Of a stretch of DNA of 64,000 nucleotides, positions 51,092 through 60,977 are shown piece after piece. How positions within the stretch are numbered: the first letter of the stretch is position 1; each line of letters starts with the position of its first letter. Below the pieces are notes generated by a model. The model worked only from the letters and a program-made list of their open reading frames with translations, was not told where the DNA came from and did not search any database. The translations under genes were made by a program, and so were the position numbers. The stretch comes from an uncultured Algibacter sp. (GTDB taxonomy: Bacteria; Bacteroidota; Bacteroidia; Flavobacteriales; Flavobacteriaceae): contig NZ_CANKXG010000001.1 in assembly GCF_947487575.1 (NCBI RefSeq), positions 372,001 through 436,000 of the forward strand. The letters are read 5' to 3'.

Positions 51092-52780
51092 ATGAGTAGT
51101 AAAAAACATCATGCTAGAACGCGCGCTCAGGAAAGCTCTAACGCTATTGAACGTATGTATATTACTATGCGCCATTTGTTTAATAGAGGGTTTTATAAAC
51201 CTATGGGAGTTTCTGGCGAAACATTAAGACAAGCATTATTACTTTTACGCCCTGAAATTTACGGCTCTATTGGTGAAGAAAAAGCTGAATTAGAAGGGTT
51301 ACTTTATGTTATTGATCGACTTCCGCAAGGTATTGAAGAATGTACGTTTATTAATTTAACTAGTGATGAAGGATATTCTAACTCGCATTTTAAACCTATA
51401 ATACCTGAAAAACGGCGTCGTAATTGTTATCGAATTGATAACGAACAAATGAATATTGAAATTACTCGGGGGCGGTCTGAAATTTACGATATTTTAACAC
51501 ACCTTACCTTCCTTTTTATTGAATCTCATAAAATAAGTAAGCGTGTAATTATTAATGAAGAAGGTTCAACAACAAGAGATTGGGTAAAACTTGAAAAAGC
51601 AGTGTTATCTAAAAAGAAACTCACTCAAGAAGAGCGTGAGGTTGCTATTACTCATACCGCAAATATTTTAGGAAGAACGTTTAAAGAGTTAACAAATGTT
51701 TATAATGAGTTTGCAATTCCTTCGCAACCTGAAAGACTGCTACACATCGTATATTGGTTAGGGAAATTAGCCATTGAAGAATTAATAAATAACAATAAAC
51801 GCACGGTTACTTTTAGCCCTGTTTTAAGAGAGCGTATTGGTCATCACATACACGGTGAAATTTGGGCAAATACAATAAAAGAAAATTTATATAAAAATAA
51901 TTTATTAGAAAGGCCAATTCATATTATTAGTGCCAATATGCACAGTGTTATGAACACTCTTTTTATACCTAATGCCCTAAAAACAATTGCTTCGAAAAAG
52001 GATGTTTTTGAAGTTTATGAATCCTTAAGTAATTCTGATAATAATGATCTTCGCAATAAAGTGACCAAAGAAGCGTTGCAGAAAGGAATGATTTACATTA
52101 AAGACACATCTGGAGCTAATATTGATGTTCAAATATTTGATACTACTAAAATTGATACCTCAAAAGTAGATATTAATATAGATCAAATAGGTTTGAAACA
52201 AAAAAAACCTGTTATATTAGTAATGGATTATGCTTTTGGAGAACAGGCCTATGAAACTATTGATGAATTGTTAAAGCCCTATAAACAAAAAGAAAACCTG
52301 ATACATTTAAATGTAGAATCAGTTTCTATAATGGGTAAAGCGGGGATTTTAGAAGGTGGAAAGGGTGATATTATGATACCTTCGGCTCATATTTTTGAAG
52401 GCACAGCAGATAATTACCCATTTGAAAACGAATTGAAAAGAGAAGATTTAGAAGGTCAAGGTGTTAATGTTTATGAAGGGTCTATGATTACTGTTTTAGG
52501 TACATCACTTCAAAATAAAGATATTTTGAAATTCTTTTACAATTCTACTTGGAATGTAATAGGTTTAGAAATGGAAGGAGCACATTACCAAAAGGCGATT
52601 CAAGCAGCTTCAAAAGTTAGAGCAAGTATAAGTAAAGATGTGAAAGTAAGATATGCATATTACGCTAGTGATAATCCTTTAGAAACAGGAGCGACATTAG
52701 CATCAGGAGGCTTAGGTACATCGGGTGTAAGACCAACATATTTAATAACAAGAACAATATTAGAACAAATATTTAATTAA
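51092..52780 (+). CDS. DUF6909-type protein with phosphorylase-like C-terminus
   Basis: The 562-aa protein begins AQESSNAIERMYITMRHLFN and includes FINLTSDEGYSNSHFKPIIP and RIGHHIHGEIWANTIKENLY. From memory it fits DUF6909. The C-terminal 200 residues (GKAGILEGGKGDIMIPSAHI, VNVYEGSMITVLGTSLQNKD, VIGLEMEGAHYQKAI) resemble nucleoside phosphorylase/AMP nucleosidase folds, where MEGAA binds the ribose. A nucleotide-related role is only an inference. It is followed at 12 bp by the polysaccharide locus, but may not belong to it. Confidence 0.7.
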   Translation: MSSKKHHARTRAQESSNAIERMYITMRHLFNRGFYKPMGVSGETLRQALLLLRPEIYGSIGEEKAELEGLLYVIDRLPQGIEECTFINLTSDEGYSNSHFKPIIPEKRRRNCYRIDNEQMNIEITRGRSEIYDILTHLTFLFIESHKISKRVIINEEGSTTRDWVKLEKAVLSKKKLTQEEREVAITHTANILGRTFKELTNVYNEFAIPSQPERLLHIVYWLGKLAIEELINNNKRTVTFSPVLRERIGHHIHGEIWANTIKENLYKNNLLERPIHIISANMHSVMNTLFIPNALKTIASKKDVFEVYESLSNSDNNDLRNKVTKEALQKGMIYIKDTSGANIDVQIFDTTKIDTSKVDINIDQIGLKQKKPVILVMDYAFGEQAYETIDELLKPYKQKENLIHLNVESVSIMGKAGILEGGKGDIMIPSAHIFEGTADNYPFENELKREDLEGQGVNVYEGSMITVLGTSLQNKDILKFFYNSTWNVIGLEMEGAHYQKAIQAASKVRASISKDVKVRYAYYASDNPLETGATLASGGLGTSGVRPTYLITRTILEQIFN

Positions 52781-52792
52781 TAAGTAACAGTT

Positions 52793-53869
52793 ATGAGTAA
52801 AGATTTACCGCAACCTCAGCAATCTGAAGAAGTAGATTTAGGACAATTGTTTAAATTAACAGGATCTGTTTTTGAGCGATTATTTCGTTTTATTGGAGGA
52901 CTGTTTTATAAGGTCTTTTTGGCCTTTGTTTGGGCCGTATTTTTTGTTAAAAAGCATATTATAAAAATTGTAATAGCAGGAGTTGTTGGTTATGGTTATG
53001 GCTATTATAAGCAAAAAAAGGGGTTGCCTGTTTATAAGTCTACTACTGTAATTAAACAGAATTATAATACAGGAGAGAACCTATATAGAGCTATTGATTA
53101 TTATAATGAATTGATTGCTGAGGGGGATTCTGTAACCTTAGGAAGTGTTTTGGGTATTGAATCAAGTAAGGCAGCATCTCTTATTAGTCTTGGTGTAGAA
53201 TCTGTTATCACTGATAACGAGAAACTAAAAAGTTTTGATGAGTATATTAAAAGTATAGATTCAGTTTTAGCTAAAACCGTAACCTTTGAATCTTTTGTTA
53301 GTAATTCAAAAGATTTTCAGCATCCAAACCAAAGAATTATAATCAAAGCTAAAGAAAAAGATATTTTTGGCTCTGTAATAAATAAAACAATTAATAAAAT
53401 AACCGAAACAGAGTATTTTTCTACAGAACAAAAAAAGGATATAGACGAGTTAAATAATTTAGAAAAATCAATTTTAAAATCATTAGATGCTTCAAGAGAG
53501 CTTCAAAATGTTTATAAAGAAGTTTTAGTTACTGCTGTTAATAATAGAAATGAATCTCAAACGAGTATAACGATAGAGAATACTGAAGATAAAAATAAAA
53601 CAAAGGAATTTGAATTGTACAAAAATGATGTTCAGTTGAGAAGGGAGTTAGTACAAATACAAAGAAGAAAAGAAGATATTCTAAAAATAATTGAGGTGGT
53701 GTCGAGTCAAGAAAACCAAGGAACAATAGATCACTCTAGGTTGTTTTTAGGAAAAGCTGTTGATTCAACAAAATATTATGCAATATATTTGATTCTGATA
53801 ACAACAGTTATATTATTAGGGTTTCATTTTATTAAATTTTTAGATAAATATAAAAATCAAGCTTTATGA
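52793..53869 (+). CDS. Wzz-like polysaccharide chain-length protein
   Basis: The 358-aa protein has a cytoplasmic N-terminus, a first membrane helix region (IIKIVIAGVVGYGYGYYKQ), a long coiled-coil periplasmic part (ATG SVLGIESSKAA to FKEFELYKNDVQLRRELVQI) and a second helix near the C-terminus (YYAIYLILITTVILLGFHFI). This is the Wzz topology, but the proline-rich motif of classical Wzz is not obvious. It regulates O-antigen or capsule length by inference from position; it overlaps rfbB by 4 bp. Confidence 0.65.
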   Translation: MSKDLPQPQQSEEVDLGQLFKLTGSVFERLFRFIGGLFYKVFLAFVWAVFFVKKHIIKIVIAGVVGYGYGYYKQKKGLPVYKSTTVIKQNYNTGENLYRAIDYYNELIAEGDSVTLGSVLGIESSKAASLISLGVESVITDNEKLKSFDEYIKSIDSVLAKTVTFESFVSNSKDFQHPNQRIIIKAKEKDIFGSVINKTINKITETEYFSTEQKKDIDELNNLEKSILKSLDASRELQNVYKEVLVTAVNNRNESQTSITIENTEDKNKTKEFELYKNDVQLRRELVQIQRRKEDILKIIEVVSSQENQGTIDHSRLFLGKAVDSTKYYAIYLILITTVILLGFHFIKFLDKYKNQAL

Positions 53870-54912
53870 ATGTTTTGATAACTGGAGGGGCTGGATTTAT
53901 AGGTTCACATGTTGTTAGGTTATTTGTAGAGAAATACCCCAATTATCACATTTATAATCTCGATGCATTAACTTATGCTGGAAATCTTGAAAACTTGGTC
54001 GATATTGAAAATAAACCCAATTATACCTTTATAAAAGGAGATATAACGGAAGAAGCCTTTGTAAATTCGCTTTTCGGCACATATAAGTTTGAAGGTGTTA
54101 TTCATTTAGCCGCAGAATCACATGTTGATAGATCCATTAAAGACCCTTTAGCCTTTGTTAAGACTAATGTTATAGGGTCAATGATTCTCTTAAACGCTTT
54201 TAAGGAATGTTGGAAAGGGGATACTACTTCAAAAAAGCGGTTTTACCATGTAAGTACAGACGAAGTTTATGGTAGTTTAGGGGAAACAGGCTTATTTACT
54301 GAAACCACACCTTATGATCCAAATTCGCCATACTCAGCATCCAAGGCAAGTTCGGACCATTTTGTTAGGGCTTATGGCGAAACCTATAAATTACCATATG
54401 TCATTACCAATTGTTCTAATAATTATGGTCAAAATCAATTTCCTGAAAAGTTGATTCCATTATTTATCAATAATATTATTCATAATAAGCCATTACCAGT
54501 TTATGGCGATGGAAATTACACTAGAGATTGGTTATATGTAAAAGATCATGCCATAGCAATTGACTTAGTTTTTCATAAGGGGGTTAATGGAGAAACCTAC
54601 AATATAGGTGGAGTTAATGAATGGAAAAATATAGATTTAGTTAAATTGCTCTGTAAACAAATGGATTTCGAATTGGGAAGACCAAAAGGCACTTCAGAAC
54701 AGTTAATTACATATGTAAAAGACCGACCTGGGCATGATTTGCGATATGCCATTGATGCATCAAAAATAAAGAACGAGTTGGGTTGGGAGCCTTCGGTAAC
54801 ATTTGAGGAAGGACTAGAAAAAACTATTAAATGGTATTTAAGTAATGAAAATTGGTTGAAGAATGTTACAAGCGGTCAATACCAATTATATTACAAAAAA
54901 CAATATAGATAA
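53866..54912 (+). CDS. rfbB: dTDP-glucose 4,6-dehydratase
   Basis: The 348-aa SDR enzyme has [15 protein letters not shown] (NAD motif), [27 protein letters not shown] and [19 protein letters not shown] (catalytic Tyr-Lys), and [20 protein letters not shown]. It makes dTDP-4-keto-6-deoxyglucose, the second step of dTDP-L-rhamnose synthesis. It overlaps the Wzz-like gene (ATGA) and is followed by rfbA after 19 bp. Confidence 0.96.
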   Translation: MNVLITGGAGFIGSHVVRLFVEKYPNYHIYNLDALTYAGNLENLVDIENKPNYTFIKGDITEEAFVNSLFGTYKFEGVIHLAAESHVDRSIKDPLAFVKTNVIGSMILLNAFKECWKGDTTSKKRFYHVSTDEVYGSLGETGLFTETTPYDPNSPYSASKASSDHFVRAYGETYKLPYVITNCSNNYGQNQFPEKLIPLFINNIIHNKPLPVYGDGNYTRDWLYVKDHAIAIDLVFHKGVNGETYNIGGVNEWKNIDLVKLLCKQMDFELGRPKGTSEQLITYVKDRPGHDLRYAIDASKIKNELGWEPSVTFEEGLEKTIKWYLSNENWLKNVTSGQYQLYYKKQYR

Positions 54913-54931
54913 GATAAGTAAAATAATTATA

Positions 54932-55798
54932 ATGAAAGGAATTATTCTAGCTGGAGGTTCAGGTACAAGATTACACCCGTTAACGTTAACAATAAGTAAG
55001 CAACTCATGCCTATTTATGATAAACCAATGATATACTATCCGCTTTCAACACTAATGTATGCTGGGATAAATGAAATATTAATTATATCAACGCCAAAAG
55101 ATTTACCTTTATTTAAAGATTTGCTTGGAGATGGTAAAAAATATGGTTGTAAATTCGAATACGCTGTACAGGATGAGCCTAATGGTTTGGCAGAAGCTTT
55201 TATTATAGGAGAAAAGTTTGTTGGGAGTGAAAAGGTAGCTCTAATCTTAGGGGATAATATTTTTTATGGCACAGGTTTAGCAAAACTCTTGCAAGCTAAT
55301 AATAATCCTGATGGAGGTGTAATTTATGCATATAGAGTACATGATCCAGAACGTTATGGAGTAATAGAATTTGATAAAGACGGAAAAGCTATTTCTATTG
55401 AAGAGAAGCCAGAAGCACCCAAATCAAATTATGCAGTACCTGGGATTTATTTTTATGACAACTCCGTTGTTAATATTGCGAAGAACATAAAACCAAGCCA
55501 TAGAGGAGAGTTGGAAATTACAGATTTAAATAGAGTGTATTTAGAGCAAGGAAAACTCAGTGTAAGCATATTGGATAGAGGGACAGCATGGTTAGATACC
55601 GGTACATTTCAATCATTAATGCAGGCCTCTCAATTTGTTGAAGTTATTGAAGAAAGACAGGGTTTAAAAATAGGAGCAATTGAAGCTGCTGCTTTTGAAA
55701 TGGGCTATATAAGTGAGAGTCAATTTAAGTCCTTAGCGGAACCACTGCTTAAAAGTGGATATGGTAAAAATTTATTAGGACTACTGAAAAAGAAATAA
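54932..55798 (+). CDS. rfbA: Glucose-1-phosphate thymidylyltransferase
   Basis: The 288-aa enzyme has [19 protein letters not shown] (nucleotidyltransferase signature), [52 protein letters not shown] and [18 protein letters not shown]. It makes dTDP-glucose. ATG 54932 is the canonical start; the longer frame runs into rfbB. It overlaps rfbC by 1 bp. Confidence 0.97.
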   Translation: MKGIILAGGSGTRLHPLTLTISKQLMPIYDKPMIYYPLSTLMYAGINEILIISTPKDLPLFKDLLGDGKKYGCKFEYAVQDEPNGLAEAFIIGEKFVGSEKVALILGDNIFYGTGLAKLLQANNNPDGGVIYAYRVHDPERYGVIEFDKDGKAISIEEKPEAPKSNYAVPGIYFYDNSVVNIAKNIKPSHRGELEITDLNRVYLEQGKLSVSILDRGTAWLDTGTFQSLMQASQFVEVIEERQGLKIGAIEAAAFEMGYISESQFKSLAEPLLKSGYGKNLLGLLKKK

Positions 55799-56343
55799 TG
55801 ACGATAAGAGAAACTAAATTAAAAGGGTGCTTTATTATTGAGCCTAAAGTTTTTGAAGATAAAAGAGGGTATTTTCTTGAAAGTTACAACCAAAACACTT
55901 TTAATAAATTAATAGGAGATAATATTATTTTTGTCCAAGATAATGAGTCATTTTCCTCGAGAGGAGTTCTAAGGGGCTTGCATTTTCAGAGAGGAGAACA
56001 TGCTCAAGCAAAACTGGTTAGAGTTATAAAAGGAAAGGTATTAGATGTAGCTGTTGATGTTCGACCAAAGTCTCCAACATATGGCCAATATGTATCCATT
56101 GAATTGTCAGGAGAAAACAAAAAACAATTTTTTGTGCCAAGAGGATTTGCTCACGGTTTTGTTGTATTGAGTGATACCGCTTTATTTTCGTATAAATGTG
56201 ATAATTTTTATAATAAATCTTCTGAGGGAGGAGTTATTTATACAGATTCTGAGTTAGCTGTTGATTGGGTTTTACCTAATGCAGATCTTATAGTTTCTGA
56301 AAAGGACTTAGTCCTACCAACTTTTGAGAATATTTGTTTATGA
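55798..56343 (+). CDS. rfbC: dTDP-4-dehydrorhamnose 3,5-epimerase
   Basis: The 181-aa cupin enzyme has FEDKRGYFLESYNQNTF, FVQDNESFSSRGVLRGLHFQ, catalytic LHFQRGEHAQAKLVRVI and KKQFFVPRGFAHGFVVLSDT. It epimerises C3 and C5 of the keto sugar. Start overlaps rfbA by 1 bp and the end overlaps rfbD. Confidence 0.97.
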   Translation: MTIRETKLKGCFIIEPKVFEDKRGYFLESYNQNTFNKLIGDNIIFVQDNESFSSRGVLRGLHFQRGEHAQAKLVRVIKGKVLDVAVDVRPKSPTYGQYVSIELSGENKKQFFVPRGFAHGFVVLSDTALFSYKCDNFYNKSSEGGVIYTDSELAVDWVLPNADLIVSEKDLVLPTFENICL

Positions 56344-57200
56344 TTAATGTATTAGTTACCGGAAGCAATGGTCAGTTAGCAAGCTGTATAAAAGATCTTG
56401 AAAATAAATATAGTGATTTAAACTTTATTTATACTGATTATCTAGAGTTAGATATAACCAATAAAGAAGACGTAACATCTTTTTTTAAACAGCATTCAAA
56501 AATCGACTACTGCATAAATTGTGCTGCATATACAGCTGTAGATAAGGCAGAGAATGATATCGAAAAAGCTTTTGCGGTAAATGCGATTGGACCAAAAAAC
56601 TTAGTTTTAGTATGCTCTGAATATGATACTGTATTAATTCACGTCTCTACAGATTTTGTGTTTGATGGAATGCAATCATTTCCATATATAGAAAAGAATA
56701 TAGCCAACCCTATAAGTATATATGGCAAATCAAAGTTACAAGGAGAAAAGGAAATCACAAGTAATTTAGGTAAATACTTTATTTTTAGAACATCATGGTT
56801 GTATTCTGAGTATGGTAATAACTTTATGAAAACCATGCTAAGTTTAGCCGAAACAAGGGATGAGATTAGTGTTGTAAGCGATCAAATAGGCACACCAACT
56901 TATGCAAAAGACTTAGCAGCGGTCATTTTAAAGGTGATACTAGAAGGAAATAGTTTTTATGGAGTTTATCATTATAGTAATGAAGGAGTAGCAAGTTGGT
57001 ATGATTTTGCAAAAGCAATATTTGATTCTCAAAATATTTCAATTAAAGTTAACCCCATTAAAACTGAGTTTTTTCCAACTCCAGCAAAACGACCTATGTA
57101 TAGTGTGATGGAAAAAACAAAAATAAAAGACAAGATTGGATTGGAAATTCCTTACTGGAAAGATAGCCTTAAAGAGGCGACATATAATTATTGTGGTTAA
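56340..57200 (+). CDS. rfbD: dTDP-4-dehydrorhamnose reductase
   Basis: The 286-aa SDR protein has VTGSNGQLASCIKDL, CINCAAYTAVDKAENDIEKA, STDFVFDGMQSFPYIEKN and PISIYGKSKLQGEKEI (Tyr-Lys), RTSWLYSEYGNNFMKTML, and HYSNEGVASWYDFA. It yields dTDP-L-rhamnose. ATG 56340 overlaps the rfbC stop (ATGA). A 120-bp gap with no feature follows. Confidence 0.95.
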   Translation: MINVLVTGSNGQLASCIKDLENKYSDLNFIYTDYLELDITNKEDVTSFFKQHSKIDYCINCAAYTAVDKAENDIEKAFAVNAIGPKNLVLVCSEYDTVLIHVSTDFVFDGMQSFPYIEKNIANPISIYGKSKLQGEKEITSNLGKYFIFRTSWLYSEYGNNFMKTMLSLAETRDEISVVSDQIGTPTYAKDLAAVILKVILEGNSFYGVYHYSNEGVASWYDFAKAIFDSQNISIKVNPIKTEFFPTPAKRPMYSVMEKTKIKDKIGLEIPYWKDSLKEATYNYCG

Positions 57201-57320
57201 ATATATATTTTATGACAATTCTGAGGGAAATACAGTTAAAATTATAGAAGTTGATAACCTACATTTTAGATAGATATGGTTCTTCTTCGTTAACTAAAAG
57301 GTAAAAAAATCATTAATCAC

Positions 57321-58448
57321 ATGCGAATTAAAAATTTGATAATTTTTGGGACAAGACCAGAAGCGATTAAAATGGCTCCATTAGTAAAGGAGTTTCTAAA
57401 ACATAGCGATAGATTTGAGACTAAGGTATGTATTACAGCTCAACATCGAGAAATGTTGGATCAAGTACTTTCATTTTTTGAAATTATTCCAGATTTTGAT
57501 TTAAATCTTATGAAACCAAATCAAAATTTATATACACTAACATCTGATATTATTGTTAATTTAAAACCTGTTATAGAAAGTTTTAAACCAGACTACGTTT
57601 TTGTACATGGAGATACAACTACTACAATGGCGGCTAGTATTGCTTCATTTTATTCTGGGGCTAAAATATGCCATGTAGAAGCGGGATTGCGGACGTTTAA
57701 TATGAAATCTCCTTTCCCAGAGGAAATGAATAGAACTGTAACTGGAGCGGTTGCAGATATACATTTTTCGCCTACAAAGACCTCTCAACAAAACTTAATA
57801 AATGAGAATAAAAACCAAGATAAAATAGCGGTAACTGGAAACACTGTAATTGATGCTCTGTTATACAGTGTTGATAAAGTAAATTCAAATAATTTTATTG
57901 ATGATGAGGTAGATTCTTTAAAATCAATTCTAGAAATTGATAAAAGATTAATTTTAGTTACTGGGCACCGAAGAGAAAATCACGGTCAAGGATTTATTAA
58001 TATCTGTAATGCTTTAAAACGAATAGCTATCGAAAATAACGATGTTCAGATTATATATCCTGTTCATTTAAATCCAAATGTGCAAAAACCAGTTTATGAT
58101 CTTTTGGGAGATGTAAAAAATATTAAACTAATAGCGCCATTATCATACCCAGCTTTTGTCTGGTTAATGAGCAAGTCATATATTATTATTACAGATAGTG
58201 GTGGCGTGCAAGAAGAAGCGCCAAGTTTAGGAAAACCCGTTTTAGTGATGAGAGACACTACCGAAAGACCAGAAGCTGTTGAGGCTGGGACTGTCATTTT
58301 AGTAGGAACTAATTCTGATAAAATTGTTTTTGAAGCAAATAATTTATTAAATAACAAAGAAATCTATACTTTAACAAGTAAGTTACACAACCCATATGGA
58401 GATGGTACGTCTTGTAAAAAAATAGTTGAATTTATTTCAAACTTATAA
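57321..58448 (+). CDS. wecB: UDP-N-acetylglucosamine 2-epimerase (non-hydrolysing)
   Basis: The 375-aa enzyme shows IIFGTRPEAIKMAPLVKEFL, VHGDTTTTMAASIASFYSG, HVEAGLRTFNMKSPFPEEMN, VTGHRRENHGQGFINICNAL and ITDSGGVQEEAPSLGKPVLV, then RDTTERPEAVEAGTVILVG. It interconverts UDP-GlcNAc and UDP-ManNAc. wecC follows 2 bp downstream, giving a two-step route to UDP-ManNAcA. Confidence 0.96.
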   Translation: MRIKNLIIFGTRPEAIKMAPLVKEFLKHSDRFETKVCITAQHREMLDQVLSFFEIIPDFDLNLMKPNQNLYTLTSDIIVNLKPVIESFKPDYVFVHGDTTTTMAASIASFYSGAKICHVEAGLRTFNMKSPFPEEMNRTVTGAVADIHFSPTKTSQQNLINENKNQDKIAVTGNTVIDALLYSVDKVNSNNFIDDEVDSLKSILEIDKRLILVTGHRRENHGQGFINICNALKRIAIENNDVQIIYPVHLNPNVQKPVYDLLGDVKNIKLIAPLSYPAFVWLMSKSYIIITDSGGVQEEAPSLGKPVLVMRDTTERPEAVEAGTVILVGTNSDKIVFEANNLLNNKEIYTLTSKLHNPYGDGTSCKKIVEFISNL

Positions 58449-58450
58449 TT

Positions 58451-59665
58451 ATGAATAAAAAGCCAAGTGTTGTAATGATTGGTTTGGGGTATATTGGTTT
58501 ACCTACAGCAGCCCTAATAGCCGAAAGTAAGATTTATGTACATGGTGTGGATATTAACCCCAAAGTGGTTGACACTATTAATCAGGGAAAAATACATATT
58601 ATAGAACCAGAGTTAGATATAGCTGTAGCTTCAGCTGTAAAAGCGGGTTATTTGAAGGCAGCAACAACTCCTGTTGAATCTGATGTGTATCTGATAGTTG
58701 TACCAACACCTTTTAAAGCAAAAAATGAACCCGATATTTCTTTTGTAGAGGAAGCAACAAGAGGCATTATACCATTGCTAAAAAAAGATGATTTATATAT
58801 TATAGAATCTACTTCACCCATAGGTACTGCAGAAAAAATGGCCCAATTAATACACAATGAAAGACCTGAATTAAAGGGGAAACTTAATATTGCATATTGT
58901 CCTGAGCGTGTACTGCCAGGGAATGTCATGTATGAATTGGTACATAATGATCGTGTAATAGGTGGCGTTGATGAAAAATCAACCGAAAAAGCAGTTGGTT
59001 TTTATGAAAAATTTATAAAAGGAGATTTACACAGAACAAACGCAAGAACTGCTGAAATGTGTAAGTTAGTTGAAAATTCTTCTCGGGATGTTCAAATTGC
59101 ATTTGCCAATGAATTGTCACTTATTTGTGATAAAGCGGATATTAATGTTTGGGAATTAATAAAACTGGCTAACAAACACCCTAGAGTTAATATTTTACAA
59201 CCAGGGTGTGGAGTAGGAGGCCATTGTATAGCGGTTGATCCTTATTTTATCGTTTCAGAATATCCTTTGGAATCTAAAATTATAGGAAAAGCACGAGAGA
59301 TTAATAATTATAAATCATTTTGGTGTGCTGAAAAAGTGCAAAATGTTAAATTAGAATTTCAATTAAAAAAAGGTTATAAACCCAGCATCGCTTTAATGGG
59401 GTTAGCCTTTAAACCAAATATTGATGATTTAAGAGAATCTCCAGCCAAATACATTGTTCAAAAAGTATTACAAAATGCTAATAATGAGGAGTATTTTATT
59501 GTAGAACCTAATATTGAAGAACATAAGGTATTTAAAATTACTGAATATAAAGAAGCCATAGAAAAAGCTGATATAATTGTGTTTTTAGTTGGTCATAAAG
59601 AGTTTAAGACATTAGAAATTTCTTCAGATAAGGTCGTTTTAGATTTTTGTGGCATAAGCAATTAG
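58451..59665 (+). CDS. wecC: UDP-N-acetyl-D-mannosamine dehydrogenase
   Basis: The 404-aa UDP-sugar dehydrogenase has VMIGLGYIGLPTAALIAESK (NAD), YIIESTSPIGTAEKM, AYCPERVLPGNVMYELVHND, ARTAEMCKLVENSSRDVQIA and the catalytic Cys region ILQPGCGVGGHCIAVDPYFI, then MGLAFKPNIDDLRESPA. It oxidises UDP-ManNAc to UDP-ManNAcA. It lies between wecB and the flippase gene. Confidence 0.95.
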   Translation: MNKKPSVVMIGLGYIGLPTAALIAESKIYVHGVDINPKVVDTINQGKIHIIEPELDIAVASAVKAGYLKAATTPVESDVYLIVVPTPFKAKNEPDISFVEEATRGIIPLLKKDDLYIIESTSPIGTAEKMAQLIHNERPELKGKLNIAYCPERVLPGNVMYELVHNDRVIGGVDEKSTEKAVGFYEKFIKGDLHRTNARTAEMCKLVENSSRDVQIAFANELSLICDKADINVWELIKLANKHPRVNILQPGCGVGGHCIAVDPYFIVSEYPLESKIIGKAREINNYKSFWCAEKVQNVKLEFQLKKGYKPSIALMGLAFKPNIDDLRESPAKYIVQKVLQNANNEEYFIVEPNIEEHKVFKITEYKEAIEKADIIVFLVGHKEFKTLEISSDKVVLDFCGISN

Positions 59666-59669
59666 TGAA

Positions 59670-60977
59670 TTGATACATATAAAAAAATTATTAACTTCTG
59701 ATATTGGTGTTTCAACCATTTTCAACCTATTTACTAAAGTAATAGGTTTAGTAGGTGGCTTTATTTTGACATTGTTAATTACTAATTATTTTGGTTTAAA
59801 TACCCTAGGAGTTTATGCAACTGTATTTACCTTAATTAGTATTGCTGGTCTGTTTGGGAAATTTGGACTGGATATTATGGCTGTAAAAATAATAGCCGAG
59901 AAGGATGGTTTAGAAGACAGACAATCGTTGTATAAGAGGTTATTTGTTCAGGTCTTTATTATTTCAGCTATAGTTTCTGTGTTGTTTTATTTTAGCTCAG
60001 CTTTTATTACCGGTAAATTACTGGGTAATGATAAAATTATTGATATTACTAGAATTTCTTCATTTGTTATTTTGCCTTTCAGCTTGTTTTATTTGAATAT
60101 AGAAACCCTTAGGGGCTGCGGAAAAATAACGATTTATAGCTTTATGTATACTTCTGCGGTAGTATTATTAAATGTTTTAATAATTTTAGTGATTATCAAC
60201 TGTTCTCAGTTTGAATTGAATTCAAGTTTAGTCATTTACGTTCTGGTAATATCTATTTTAACCGCTTTCTTAATAAGTTTTATTTTAGTAGTAAATACGC
60301 TATTCAAAGGGAATTTATGGTTTTTGTTTCAAAAAAAAATTAGTATTGATTTTTCAATTTTAAAAGCTTCTGCACCTTTGCTATTCAGTGGCGCATTATA
60401 TATGCTAATGAATAGAATGGATATTTTGATGTTAAATAGGTTTGCAGATTTAGATACTGTAGGAGGCTATAATATTATTTTAAAATTTTCTAATTTATTG
60501 CCTATTGGGGTCATGGCAACAAACGCAATGGTAGGTCCAAAGTATTCAAGGTATTTTTTTGAGAAGAATTTTGAAGAAATAGAAAAATTAGCACTTAATT
60601 CAACAAAGTTGATTTTTCTAATAGGGTTGTGTATTTTGATTTGTTTGTTTTTGTTTAAAACACAATTGATTTCATTATTTAAAATTGATTATTATGATAT
60701 AATAACATCATATCTCACTGCTATAGGCTTATCTTTTGTTTATGCTATAACTGGCTCTGTAGGGTTAATTTTACAAATGACTGGAAAGCAAAATATCCAG
60801 ATGTACGTTTCAATTTTTGCGTTAATTGCTAATGTTTTATTAAATATTATCTTAATTCCAATTTATGGTTTACTTGGAGCCATTTTTTCTACTTATTTAA
60901 GCTTAATTTTATTAAATATTACGCTTTCAATTATTGTAAAAAGGGAATTTGGAATTAGAACAATTATTAAAATATGA
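59670..60977 (+). CDS. Wzx-type oligosaccharide flippase
   Basis: The 435-aa membrane protein has about 12-14 hydrophobic helices and matches the polysaccharide flippase (MATE-like) family: GVSTIFNLFTKVIGLVGGFI, LLITNYFGLNTLGVYATVFT at the N-terminus and MNRMDILMLNRFADLDTVGG in the middle. It would move lipid-linked repeat units across the inner membrane. It probably starts at TTG 59670, 4 bp after wecC, and overlaps the glycosyltransferase by 4 bp. Confidence 0.9.
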   Translation: MIHIKKLLTSDIGVSTIFNLFTKVIGLVGGFILTLLITNYFGLNTLGVYATVFTLISIAGLFGKFGLDIMAVKIIAEKDGLEDRQSLYKRLFVQVFIISAIVSVLFYFSSAFITGKLLGNDKIIDITRISSFVILPFSLFYLNIETLRGCGKITIYSFMYTSAVVLLNVLIILVIINCSQFELNSSLVIYVLVISILTAFLISFILVVNTLFKGNLWFLFQKKISIDFSILKASAPLLFSGALYMLMNRMDILMLNRFADLDTVGGYNIILKFSNLLPIGVMATNAMVGPKYSRYFFEKNFEEIEKLALNSTKLIFLIGLCILICLFLFKTQLISLFKIDYYDIITSYLTAIGLSFVYAITGSVGLILQMTGKQNIQMYVSIFALIANVLLNIILIPIYGLLGAIFSTYLSLILLNITLSIIVKREFGIRTIIKI

